Shown here in pieces: positions 21,400 to 34,000 of a stretch of DNA of 64,000 bases (position 1 is its first letter; every line of letters begins with the position of its first letter). This DNA is from Embiotoca jacksoni (Eukaryota; Chordata; Actinopteri; Embiotocidae): assembly GCA_022577435.1 (NCBI GenBank), contig JAKOON010000011.1:8877492-8941491 (forward strand), given 5' to 3'. The notes under the pieces were generated by a model. That model was not told where the DNA came from. It saw nothing but the letters and a program-made list of their open reading frames with translations, and did not search any database. Both the position numbers and the translations under genes were made by a program.

Positions 21400-24300
21400 T
21401 CACTGTGACAGCGTGATGGTTTGGGCAGCGAGCTCCGATGAAGCGATGTCCGCAGAGTTTTGAGAAGCTGCTTCGTGGGGCATCTGAAAGAGAACGCCCC
21501 CCCCCCATCCCCCGCGTGATGAACTTTGAAAGGGCAAACATGCAGTTTCTTTTCTAGTGTGGTTGTTTGCAACAAAGCAGAGGACTCACCAGGACTGGAG
21601 GAGCCATGAAGAGGTAATTGGAGGGGTAGTGCAGCAGGTTGATGCAGGTGGAGGAGTACAGATCTGCGTAACGTAGCAGCTGACTGGCAAACAGCGTCTG
21701 TCTGGAGCCGCTGCGCATGAGGCTGCCCATCTGGCCGTAAGACACGTCCATCCTGTAGGTCAGCACCTGCAACCACAGCACAGTGCTTTCACACAATGTT
21801 TTTGCTGCAACGAAGAATTATCAAAAGGGTTTATCATTGTACTGATGCAATGATGAAATTAGCAGCACACAAAAAAGATCCCTAACAGGCAACTCACGTC
21901 CCAATATTTCATGGTTTTTTTTTCTATTTCATTTTAACTTTCAACATGATTTTTTTTTACCCGGAATCATCCCGTTGAGATTTAAGATTCTGTTTTTCCA
22001 AAGGAGTCCTGGCCAAAACAGGCAGCAGCACAAAACAACAACAAGTAAAGTTAAACAGATAAAAACAAGACAAAAAGAATCACAGTATGAAACATCCCAA
22101 GGAATAACAGTGCAACACAAACCATGCATCATCATCAGTCAAAGCATCAACACCCAACAACTCCATCTCCTGTCCGTTTAAAGAAACTTCTCTAATAAAT
22201 TCCAGTCTGAGGGTGCAGAGTAGGCATAACCGCTTTTCTGTACGCACGTTTGGTACAACATATAAGACAACATATAAAAGTCAGTCGACCGCAAAGAGTA
22301 CAGTCCATCACACATCCATCAAGTACATTTATAAGGTGGAAGCAGGCCAAGAATGGCCTTGTGTGTGAAAGTATACCAGTGTGAGCGCCTGCAGGTTGCC
22401 AGAGCAGGCCATCCTAATCTGGAGTAAAGCTCACAATGGTGATCCTGAATGCCTGAGCAGGGGCATAAAAAGAGCCCCATAATTAAGCACAGGTAAAAAA
22501 TAAAAAAAAAAAAACGAGGCAGTGACTCTTTTTCACATTAAAAGAAAAAGAGAAAAAAAAAAACACAAACAGTTTCCAGAACATAAACTTGTTGATAGTC
22601 CAGCTCTTATTGCCAGGATTTGAGCTGTCAGCATAAAGGGAAGGAAGCAGAATTTGATTGTAAGGGAATGTTTTTGTGCTGAACTATTTCTGAAACGGTG
22701 TATTAAAGTCATGTGGAGTCGACATTTTCCCAGCGACAAGAAAATATCATCTTAAGAAGCTCCAGTGGAGTTAAAACAGCAATGTTTCAGCTACATCCAT
22801 TTTCCTGGTGTCTGTAACAAAATATTGAAAAGGTGTTTTGTTGTGAGAAGCTCACCTTCATTCTCATCTGAATGATATTGATGTCAGGACACCCTTGACT
22901 GCCGCTGTCCAGGTCCCTTCAAACAACAAAGAAAAATGAACAGTTACTTCATCCCCTTCATCAAACTTGTTGTAGTGAACAATGAAATGTTCATGTACTG
23001 GCACAAATATAATTATATGTGTAAGGAATCATTATGTTTGGGGAGTTTAGGAGCTTCTAAACACGTAAATATCTTTTTTGTACGTTCCAAAAAAACCACT
23101 CAAATAAATGAGTTCATTACTCGCTAATTATTTAGATATCAGTAATGATGGTTATTAGTTGTTCAATAAATCCTGACACACACGATAGAGTTGTTATTTT
23201 ATCCTCTGATGGATTATTTAGATTCACTATGACAAATATTGATGTAAAAATTACAAATAAATAAAAGTAATCATATTTAGCTAATGTTATCACTGATGAT
23301 GTATAAATAATTCATTAGATATAAGTTGGGCGGCACAGTGGTGCAGTGGTTAGCATTGTCGCCTCACAGCGAAAAGGTTCCAAGTTTGAATCTGGGCCTT
23401 TCTGTGTGGAGTTTCCATGTTCTCCCTGTGCCTCCGTGGGTTCTCTCCGGGTACTCCGGCTTCCTCCCACCATCCAAAAACATGCACCTCAGGTTAATTG
23501 GTGGTTCTACAAATTGCCTTTAGGTGTGAATGAGCGCAAGAATGGTCTATGTGTTGGCCCTGTGATGGACTGGCGACCTGTCCAGGGTGAACCCTGCCTT
23601 CGCCCTAAGTGAGCTGGGAAAGGCTCCCCTCCCCCGTGACCCTGTTCAGGATAAAGTGGGTATAAATAATGGATGGCTGGATGGCTGGATAGATATAAGT
23701 TTAGCATGGGAAGTGGGGTGCTGTGGCAGATGCAGCTCCCTCTGCTGGTCAGAGTGAAACACAGTAGAAATATCACTTTACCTCTTAAAATAATTTTAAA
23801 AAATTAAAAAATTAAAAATTATTACCAGTATTTGTCCAAGTGTATGGATGCATTATTCTGTTGTGTTTCATGTATAGACAGTGAGGTACATGCAAAAAAT
23901 AAACATATACAGTTGTTTTTTGTGGTTTTCTTTATACAACTGCTTGTATTTCCCGCTGCTGAGAGTTTACAGGAGCTGCTAAACATAACTATTCTTATTA
24001 ATGGAGCAGAAAATAACACAAAGAAGCTTTTCCAGTTTTGTAGTTTTTAGCGAGTCAACAGCTGAAATTGTTGCAGGTTTAAATATCTTCAACCAAGATT
24101 TGTCATAATTTCCAAGAATGTTTGTTCTGAACATTTATACATGTCTGAGATGTTGTTCGCACGTCTTCATGGCAGCTCCACCTTACTGACAAATATATTC
24201 CCAGACACAAGTGGGGTATAATTGATATGAGTGGTGATTTAATAAGACAAATATACAGATGGACACGGACTTACTTGTAAAGTTCAGCTAAGAAGACATT

Positions 24301-24978
24301 GAGACGTTTAAGCTCCTCAAAGAGACCTGAAAAATAAAGAGTCATCAAAACTTTGGAAACCAGCTAATAATGTTAAAATGGTAAATGGTGACAGGACCGA
24401 GTCTCCTTCTTACTTCTCTTTTCCTCCCACATTTGCAGCTCCTTGGTGAGCTCTGGTACGACCAGAAAAGTCTTCCAGCCCTGACGTTTCTTAGATTTGA
24501 GGATGTCGCCGAAGATGTGATCTCCAACATACAGGATGTCTTTACCTTTGACATCCAGGAGATCGCAGACAATGTCTGAAGATCCTGCAACCGGAAAAAC
24601 ACAAAATAAGCTATACATGGAAGGGCATTTAAATTACAAGAATGTACAAACATGCACAAATACAGTATATGAATATAAACTGTATGTATTGAGGCAAATA
24701 AAGGCCATTAAAATTTGAATTGAATAAGCAACTATATCTCACTGTGAAGTGGTAGCACTACCAAATACTTAATGTTGTAATCTGGATAGCCATACTGTAT
24801 TAAAGCATTCTTACGTAAAACCCCCCCCCAAAAAAACCATCTTCACCTTTATGTTCATGGTTCCTTGTTCATCATATTTTCAGAAGGTCAATTTCAACTT
24901 TTGCACTTCAAACTTTATTCTAAGTATTTAAACTGTCTTCTTAGGGGTCACAGGTTAAGAAATATAATTAAAGTGTCC

Positions 24979-25019
<41 letters not shown>

Positions 25020-28000
25020 TAATGAATATGTGAACTCCAACCCAAAAAAGTATTCAAAATTTCACCACCTGAAATCTGATCTCCTTGAAATGTCCAAAGA
25101 GAATCAAATGAAAACCACACAGATGTAGATGGCTTCAGAATAAAACATTTCAATGCTATGTTCTTTTACATTTTAGAGGTGATTCCACAGCAACCATTCA
25201 GTTGCTTATAAAGAAAAAAAGAGAGGAAAAAAAAAAAAGGAAATTGTAACGGCCTCTTTTTGCTTCCATACATAGACACTTATTCATCAATTCTTGTGGC
25301 AAATAAAAATTTGTTTGGGGCTTTAATTGTATTTATTTACGTACAATCTGAATTTACAACCCTAAAACATTACAAAATTATAAACAAACCTGTGGGAGTA
25401 GTATTTGATGTATTGTAAAGAGTCAAGTTGCTGATGTCCAAAATAGGGCAAATTTGACGTGTCAGTAATCACTTAATCATTAACTATTTGAAGGTAAACA
25501 TTCTTCTTTCCACTCAGTGATAGAATTAGCATTACCAATTGAAGTTAAAGTCTCCAAACTGTACACAAATACTAAACATATTTCACTTAATCAAATCAAA
25601 AGTAATGAGAGATGTTGCTGCCTCTAAACCTGTATCACGGGGGGAAACGCAGCAATCAATAAATTAAGATATCAAACTAGGTAAATCTCACCTCCAGAGT
25701 AAACGGTTCCATGCTGGAGGTCGCCGGTGTGCGTCCCGATCCGAAGTTTTCCCGTGTTCTGTGTCCAGAATACAATGTGTTACCGAAACCTGCTGAGGCT
25801 AAACATCGTGTTGTACATCTTCAGCTGGACACACTTTTCCATACCGTGTCCACTTGTCTCAGCACCGTCCCCCCTGCAAAGAACATCGGCTTCCTGGTGT
25901 CCACAACGATGAGGTCAAAGAAGGAGCACCAGGGCTTTTTTGGGCTTCCAGGCTGGAATGAAGAAAGATGTTAAACTCGTGCGATTCTCCTCAGTGGATG
26001 TTTTTTTTAAGGCTCGAGCCGCAATTAAATCTGCCTTACCTTAGTATTACTTTCAAGCAGGTATTTCATAATGACCTTGGTAAGAAAAATAAATACAAAA
26101 TAAATAAAAACATATTAGAAAAAGTTGGCTTTTTGATTTCCTCCACTTTACTTTGATTTATCATTTAAAGGTTTTTCTCATGGCATAATATAAGCTCATG
26201 CGCTCACCTCGGTGTAGTTGTAGTTACTGTTGGTAGCGAGGAAGACCTTGGCCACCTCTTTAATCCGGGTCAAGAGCACAGGGATATTTGGCTGTAAAAA
26301 AAACATGAATATTTTCAGCCCTTGAGACATTCAGCCGGCTAAAATACATTTAGGCGCATAATCTTGCCAGTTTACTCACTTCTTTGATGACATATTTCTC
26401 CAAATTCTTGATGGTTCGGTCCTTCAGGATTCCCTACACAACACACGTCTAGCAGTTTAACATTTACAGGGTAAGAAAAGTAAGACAAAATGCACAATAT
26501 TACATTGTTGACTCACTGTATCGTGAATGAAGTCCATCGCATCTCGAACATCCTGGAACATGCTTCGGTAGGACATGAGCAAGTCGCCGTGTTTGTAGCC
26601 TTCAGGGATTCTGGAAGCAGCAGAGATGAAAAGGGTGAGAAGTTTGTTTAGAAAGAGGTTCATTTATAATTGTTCAGGGGTTGAAGATAAAAACTAATAA
26701 CAGAGGTACAGTGAAACTTCTGGGGATCATGTGTCCACTCACTTTGTATATCTGGTGCATCTGGTGAAGAAGTCCACCAGGCAGGCATAGAGGTAAGTCT
26801 CTGCAGGGTGTAGGTAAATTGTTAATCAAAAATGTGACTGTAAAATAAAGTGAATACCAATTAGAAAGGTTTGTCATTTTATACCTGACAGATTGAAGAG
26901 GGTGTTAAGAATGTAAAAGCGATCAGTGTCATCTCTTTGGATGAACTTATTGGGGTAGTAGTTGTTAATCTCTTCTCTGTTGAACAAAAATAGAAGTCAA
27001 TATTACCAATCCAGACACACAAACTGGATAAAATGTCACAAAGCTGTAAAAGAAAAAAAAAAATCCATGAATTTACATTTCAGGGCGAAGACAGTTTGTG
27101 TCAAATCCTGTGATAATCAACAAATACACACGGACAAACTGCTGTGTGTGTGTCTGCTGCCGTGGCTTAAGAAAACAAGTAAAAGCACATTAAGCCAGCT
27201 CATTTCAGCTGACCGTCATGCTGCAGTCATATTTTGTTTCCCTTTTTATGTAAAATATAAATGACCTTCAAAAACAAATGAGCCAGAGGGACAAATTTTA
27301 ATTTACTGGTATCTTCGCCAAAGCATGTAATACCCCCGTCAGTCCACCAGAGAATACTGTCAGACTTGTGTTTTGCTGCGGCTCGGGTCGAAGAAGGTTG
27401 TGTAACAAAGTATAAAGAGTGAATAAGTCCCAGTAGGAAGGAGGTTGAGGGTGTTTGGATGGAACAAACACATGACTTTCAGCCAGACCACTGGTGATTG
27501 AGTCTTGGAGAAAGCAAAAATCAATGTGGGTTTCTTTTAAGTCAGTTAAGTCCATAAAGTAACGTATTTAACTTATGTAACAACATAACTATATGTAAAT
27601 GAGGCTTAAATGCAAATTCAATGAAGAGGATCTGTTCCTTCCTTATTGAAGTAATGTAATGTGACGTATATAACGTTACTTACAAAAAATTACTTATTTG
27701 AACCTAAACCATGATCTTATCTAGACGCCTTAACTTTTCACGACTAGTCGAGGAAAAACGTGACACTGACACGGCGTCCTCTAGTGGACTGACGGGTGTA
27801 TTACATACTTTGGCATCACATTTTCCATTTCAGAAAAAGCACATGCTATATGTTTGGCTTTGTACTAGATAGTATCTTACTTGGGTGTATGAGCAACGTG
27901 GATAGTCGTATTGATGTAATGTTAGCCTCCTATGAGACGTTCGATTGGTGAACATAGGTAGTAACATTGATTCAGTCCACCTTGAGATGTTGTTCTGCAA

Positions 28001-29069
28001 TAGTGTGGCAATAATGTGTTTACCTTAAAACGGTATTGGATGAGGTTGTATTGGACATGTTGGGTTTTGATGCATTCGTGTGTGAACATGTTGCAGCTGG
28101 AATAGGCAGGGCTAATTTGAACCATTTTAAACAGTATAATACCTGGTAGATTATCTACAATACTACAACATAAATTGTTTGAATACATTTTGACTTTCTA
28201 ATTAACCCACCCTGCCTATCTCAGGACTGGCTATTTCAATGTACCTCTAATATTTTATTTGAAATATTTCTTTATGATGGGGGTTGTCTATTAAACATGC
28301 TGAATTTTTATTTCTATGTCTCTGATCGGTTTATTTCTTCCTCCCTATCTCCATTTCACCTTACCTCAGCTCCAGATTAAGATATCTGATGTGTTTTTAT
28401 GTTTAATTGGATTTTGACTTTACCCTTTTATGAAGCGGAAGCCGTGACTGCAGACTAAAATAGTCCCATTTGAATCCACCTTCAGGAGGTTCCCATACGT
28501 GGTGTCGACCACTAAACCGCTGAGGGTTGAGGAGGAAAGGAAACAAAAGTTGAACACGGTTGTCGCCTGACATTTCTGACATGAATTGAATTCAAAATAG
28601 GACATTAGATAAATTGATTACTTCATTGTGGCATGAATCATCAGATACAGAAATAGACTCGAAACTAACCGAGTGGGGAAACTGGGGTCGTATGTGTAGC
28701 GCAGGAGCTCGTGAGGGTATCCAACAGATACCATTCTGTCTCTTATCAGCTCAAAGCCCATGCTCTCGTAGTCAGGAGACTTATACACTGCAAACAAAAC
28801 CACAAACAACGGTTACACAACCAGCAAAACATGTGCAGCACAAGAACATTATAAAGTTATATAACTAATAGCCTCTTCATGGTGACACAATATTTCACAC
28901 ACGAGGGTCGTTTTGTTGTGACGGCTTTACTCACTTGCCAGTGTGTAGTCCATGTCGAAGCCGTAGCATTTCATGTTTTCAAGTGTCAGGCTGCCGTTGA
29001 CAAACACCCTGTGATCAAACACAACAGCACAGCTGAGGACAGGAGACACATGACCAGAAGAGGACGTTT

Positions 29070-29134
<65 letters not shown>

Positions 29135-30182
29135 TTTAACAATCCATGTCTGCGGTGGATCTGTCTGGTCTGGAGGTTTAATATGATGCAGCACACACTC
29201 TGGTCTGTGTTCATCGGCTTGTAAGCATCAGTTCGACGATGGTTATCCGAGTTGATGACATCTTTCTTTTGTTGTTCTTTCAAAAGCCACAATTTGCTTC
29301 TATTCTGTGATGTTCTTTGTCATCCTTTAAGTTGCTTTATCGTCTCTGTCCCATTACAGAAACCTTTGAAGAAATTCAGGTACTTTGCCTCCGTTTTGGC
29401 CTCAGTTTCTTCACTAGTTTCAGCTGCAGAGCTAAATTTCCTCCTCTCCACGTCCCCACAGTGAGGGGTGGCGCAGGGTGGAGGCTGGAGATGTTATCAT
29501 CACTGCTGTGCTGTCATCCCCACTGTTTCAAAAGACTGCCAATTTACCCAGCATGACATATTTCTAACAGACTGTTGTGCTCACTGGTGTAACTGTGCAT
29601 GGTTTCCTGTGTCGCCTGCTCCCAGTTGCTCATCTTTATCTCACGGCCCTATCTGCAGCACCTCCGAGCTGGACGGCCAAGTCTCAAGCCTCCCTGACAG
29701 TTCACACATATAGGGTTGCTGTAAATAATTTACCTGAAAGATCCCGTTTAGTGTGTGTGCTGAGCCCAGAAGATGTTGCTCCTGAGATCAATCAAGCAAA
29801 TAAAAACTTGAAGCGAGCGAGTGTTTCTGGTTCGGTTGCACCTGCTGTGGGGGCAACTAGAGTATCTACTGATTCAATATAATTAGGGTTCACATTTTCA
29901 CATCAGTGGAGTGGATGTTATAGGTTATTTATCATCTAAATTGTGATAATTATATGCACATAATATATTAATAAGGTAAAAAAATAAGAAGTTTTTCTGC
30001 CTTTGTGTTTTGACCAATGAAGCAAATGAATTACAAAAGAAGGACAATGAGCATGTAAAATAAATTAAAGGGTGTTCAAATTAGTGTGTCTGCAATATTA
30101 CTCAATTGAAATGGACTCACTTTCGGTCATAGGCTCTGTTGACCTTGGGCTCATCAGAGGAGATGCTGAGATATGTGTCCAT
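21400..30182 (-). CDS. nt5c2l1: Cytosolic purine 5'-nucleotidase of the NT5C2 family, short-tailed paralogue (nt5c2l1-like)
   Basis: Seventeen coding exons: 30182-30121, 29008-28935, 28787-28670, 28519-28424, 26976-26885, 26800-26743, 26610-26517, 26433-26380, 26291-26208, 26075-26040, 25952-25845, 25758-25692, 24584-24414, 24326-24275, 22916-22856, 21766-21590, 21483-21400. They join in frame to 495 residues. It should hydrolyse IMP and GMP in the cytosol. HAD-hydrolase motifs are all present: nucleophile and acid D39/D41 in GFDMDYTLA, T236-N237-S238 in LATNSN, K277 in DTRKP, D336/D341 in GDHIFGD. The latter stretch includes the phenylalanine that belongs to the effector site in human NT5C2. 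Human NT5C2 has 561 residues and ends in a long acidic run; here the last exon stops at SELAAQTITLSQ. The frame stays open upstream of MDTYLS to a weak acceptor near 30226, so the N-terminus may be longer. The family is certain; the paralogue name rests on the missing tail. Confidence 0.93.
23316..23701 (+). mobile_element. Full-length tRNA-type SINE with 12-bp target-site duplication
   Basis: The element occupies 23328-23689 and is flanked by perfect 12-base copies of TAGATATAAGTT (23316-23327 and 23690-23701). Its 5' end has tRNA-like promoter boxes (GTGCAGTGGTTAGCA, then AGTTTGAATCT). The body includes GTTCTCTCCGGGTACTCCGG, familiar from repeats across teleosts, and the 3' end is a GGATGGCTGG tail. 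It lies antisense in the intron between exons 15 and 14 of the 5'-nucleotidase gene. Short open frames inside it are not genes. Confidence 0.88.
24980..25014. repeat. Poly-A tract inside a 5'-nucleotidase intron
   Basis: A run of about 34 A residues. On the minus (gene) strand it is a T-run, but no exon follows it directly. Confidence 0.9.
27690..27800 (+). mobile_element. Interspersed repeat fragment, inverted copy of the one at 51475-51640
   Basis: The phrases GAACCTAAACCATGATCTT, GTGACACTG and CCTCTAGTGGAC occur in the same order in the reverse complement of 51475-51640. It is a dispersed fish repeat of unknown class. It lies in the long intron 4 of the 5'-nucleotidase gene. Confidence 0.55.
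29074..29133. repeat. (GT)n microsatellite in intron 1 of the 5'-nucleotidase gene
   Basis: About 29 GT units, lying only about 65 bases from the acceptor of exon 2 (29008). On the gene strand it is a CA tract upstream of the acceptor. CA tracts near splice sites can bind hnRNP L, so length variation could affect splicing; that is inference. Confidence 0.95.
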
Positions 30183-30810
30183 TGGGTCCGTGGTCGAAGC
30201 CAGCTGATAACCAGGTCTGTTAATTTCTGCAGTCAACAGTTATAGCCTCAGTGACCTTTAAATAGTCAAACATATCCAAATTGTAGGCGTGGCCCGGAGT
30301 GTTTTCCTTGTGCTTTCGTACGCAGGCTGAAACTCCTCCTCATAGACTTTTTGGTTGTTAGTTACTGCAACCTGTCGCATTTTGCTCTCGACACACGTTC
30401 GCTTTGAGCTGGAGATTGCGTTATCACAGGCGCACACATGTGCTGCTGCTGCTGCTGCGTAATTGGGGGGAGTTTCCCGATCATTGTCAGTTCCTCTGTG
30501 ACCCGGACGGTTCAGCTACATCCAGCAAAGCAAAACATACAGGTGTTTGATTTATGAATCGTTTGGCTTAAGTTTCACCAGAAGTACAATATGCGCAGGT
30601 TGCCATCAGCAACAATTAGGCAACTTAAAGTTTCAAAAGTAAACAAGTTGAGTTACAGACATGTTGTCCCATGAAAAATATCTGCAGAATTCAACGTTTA
30701 AAAACAAACCAAAATAGAGTTTACTGTATGAGGTTCCATTCGTGCCACAAAAAAAAAACATGTTGACATGCATACTGGCTAGTGACCGCTGAAGTAAATA
30801 TTCACTTTGG

Positions 30811-30863
30811 GACATTTTTTTTTTTTTTTTTTTTTTTTTTACGGCGAAAGTGGTCACAAAAAG

Positions 30864-30898
<35 letters not shown>
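30811..30898. repeat. Paired poly-T and poly-A tracts
   Basis: A T-run of about 25 (to 30840) is followed by unique sequence and then an A-run of about 33 (30866-30898). It could fold as an inverted pair. It lies between the 3' end of the hexose transporter gene and the 5' end of the 5'-nucleotidase gene. Confidence 0.85.
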
Positions 30899-30901
<3 letters not shown>

Positions 30902-30987
30902 CTTTGAGGTAAAATTTTTGTATCTAATGATACGGCACTTCACTGACAGATGGTCCTAAAGGATCAGTTTGATCTTTTTTAAAAAAT

Positions 30988-30993
30988 TTTATT
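30988..30993 (-). terminator. Polyadenylation signal of the hexose transporter gene
   Basis: AATAAA on the minus strand lies 85 bases after the stop codon at 31079. It is the first canonical signal after the coding region, so the 3' untranslated region would be short. Confidence 0.6.
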
Positions 30994-31078
30994 TAAACTA
31001 TTCATATCCTCTCTGTCTGACATGCAGTGGCTCCTTCAAGTTACAAGTTTGTCATTGTTTTTGAATTTGGTGAATACA

Positions 31079-34000
31079 TCAGAATTTGGTGTAGTATGTT
31101 TCGAGTCCATTGACTCTATGTTCAGGGGATGTGTTCCCCCGTGTTGCTCCGGGTTTGCTGTGCATCCTCTCAAACTCGACGGCGATCTCCAGCGCCGTCC
31201 GATTCTTGGTCTCGGGGATGTTGAACTTCGCATAGAGCCAAGTAACGACGCAGAAAACCAGAAATATAAGAAAACAAAAGTACTCCAGATTCTCCTGTAA
31301 ATGAGACATTTGGAGGCCATTTGTGAGTGACACATTTAATCTTGATTTGATCTACATAACTTCATTCATTTACTGCCTAAATCATCTAGCCTCTAGTCAG
31401 AAATATGCCAAATTTGACCAAAATAATAATGAGCTCACCACTAAAATAGGGAAGAGCATCCCCACAACAAACAAGCCTGTCCAGTTGAGGGTGCAGGCGA
31501 CTGTGTATCCGGCTGATTTGAATGACTGAGTAAAGATCGTCCCTGGAAGAGGAGCTGTTACTCCAGCTTAAGGGGACGAGCACAAGAGGTACGTATATGT
31601 TGCAGTAAGATGTTATCATAGTTGATGCAAGAAAATAATCATTCTTGAAATATTATTAGTTTACAATAGCAAGAGATAAATGTACCTGGTCCACTGGCGA
31701 AAAAGAAGATAAAGATGAAAACAAGGACCATGCTGCAGTACGGCATCCAGGACACGTATGTCTGAGGGAAATTAAGGAATTTATGTTACCTAGTGATTGG
31801 TTGTCATGTATCACAATATGCAAAAATATGCATTAAACAGTTTGTGTTGACTCACTTGCAGGTTCAGACTGACGGTGAGGAGGACCAGTGTCGCAGACAT
31901 TCCCATGTACCCTCTGAACAGCAGGACTTTTTTCCCCGTACTCTCAATAGTCATACACTGCAACATTAAAACACATTTTTACTGCTACGTAAACGTTCAG
32001 CAGTAGAGGCACAGAATTAAACAGCCACATGGGGGCGCTAACATTACACATAAGGATAGGTGTCACAAACGATTCATAACGATTGTGACTGTAAGAGCAA
32101 AAGGAAGGTGTTTTTTGGTTGTTGTTGTTGTTGTTGTTTTTTTTTAACCATAATTAATTAAATAAATCACAAAACGAAAAACAAGAAAAAGCAAACATTA
32201 TTTCAAGATGTGTAAAGGAAAACAAAGATCACTGACTAACAGACTTTAAAACAGATGTAACATATGATTAGATAAGAGTGAAACGGGACTCACACAGGCT
32301 ACAGAGGTGAACAGCTCACACAGCCCTGTTCCCAATGCGGCGTAGGGTAACTTGTGTTCTGGGATTCCTGCCGCACGAAACACTTCAAAAGAATAAAAGT
32401 ACACCTGGAGGGAAGTATTTGAATATATAAAGTAATGTAAATTTCTATTCAAGAAATATCAGTTTGAAGTATTTAGAAATTTGCAAATTTTTTGTTTTGT
32501 TTTGTTGGACACATAACAACCCTGATCATCAATTGTGCACAGTGTGTAATTAAAAAAACCACAAAAAAAACCACGGTGAAACGTCCATGACTGCAAAAAA
32601 TATATTGTATCCCAAAGTGTAGTTAAAATATTATGATGTTGTGCACTCTGTATATGACATATAACTCACAGCATTGATGCCACAGAGCTGCAGTGTTGTG
32701 AAGGTAATAATGATGGTGAGGAGCTGCCAGCGGACTGTTTGGTTCTGAATCAGCTCCAACACTGAGTGGCTTCGAACGCTCTGCAGGGCAGCGCTCTCCT
32801 CTAGCATCTCTTCAACCTCCCCGCTGAAGTCCTTGTCGCCCCTCAGTCTCTTCAAAGCTGAGAGAGCAGGACATTGAGACGGTGATGACACCACAGAACC
32901 TCACGAAGAATTTATTTGTGGAAAGGATCCCCAAAAAGCTACTAAAGCTTTCTCACACCTTTCTCACAGGCCTGGCGGTCTCCTCTGTCCAACAGCAGGA
33001 AGCTGGGAGACTCTGGCAGGAAGGGGAGGGTGAGGAACTGGAATAACGCAGTGAAACCGCTGAAACCAAGCAGCCAGGGCCAGTTCTTTTCTGTGCCAAG
33101 GAACTCACTGTAATGCAACATCTTCATTAATGTAATGCAAATAACCAAGCTGTCACAATGTAAAATAAAAACCCATCCAAACACACCTGGTTACTGGTTT
33201 GCCTCGTTATAACGGGCCCAAGTTGGAAAGTTGTTATTTAGGTCATCAATGCCATCAATAATAATAAACTTGCACTCATTAAGCTGATTGCTGAGACCTG
33301 AGAACATGTTCACATCAGATCTTGTATGTCATCTGTGGTGATTGAAACTTTATCAGGACTGATTGAAAAGGGGCTCAAAACCCTGACAATAATACAAGCA
33401 AAAGTAACCCCAATTTCAAATCTATGGGCTGGATAAGCAGAGGTAGGGCCTGAAAGAAATCTAACTACTTTAATTCATAATGTTGTCCCCAATGTTTTTC
33501 AAGAAATGAGATGAAGATTTTTTTTTTGTTTTGAAACACTCTACAGACAGAAACATAAAATGCCTGATTCATCTGTGAGCTGCACAGCATGCAGGCTTTT
33601 TGATTTGTGGACGTGGACGGATTAAGAGAGCTCGTAAAAGATATAAAATACTTCTTGTTTTTGCGAGGTGAGCCATTTTGTCTCAAGTGAGGGAGTTTAA
33701 ATCAGGTTTCCAGGTCTTAACATACATCCATGGTATAATGTTTGCCTTCTTCACTACCTTAGTTTAGCATGTTATTTGCTAATCAGCACAAAACGCACAG
33801 CTCATGGCAGATGGGGATGTCATTACTTTTTCAAATAGGTTATAATCAGGAATTGAAATAAAACATTTGCATCGACAATGATACAAGATGAAAAGTCAGA
33901 GGATCTTCAAAAGTTATAACAATTCCTCCTGAGAATCTGTGTCTAAAATGTAATAGCAACCCTTAAAATAGTTATTGAGGTATTTACTTAAAAGTCCCAG

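Noticed and set aside
23328..23400. tRNA gene suggested by the A-box and B-box of the SINE
   Set aside because: No cloverleaf or anticodon arm can be drawn and the element continues into a retroposon body with target duplications.
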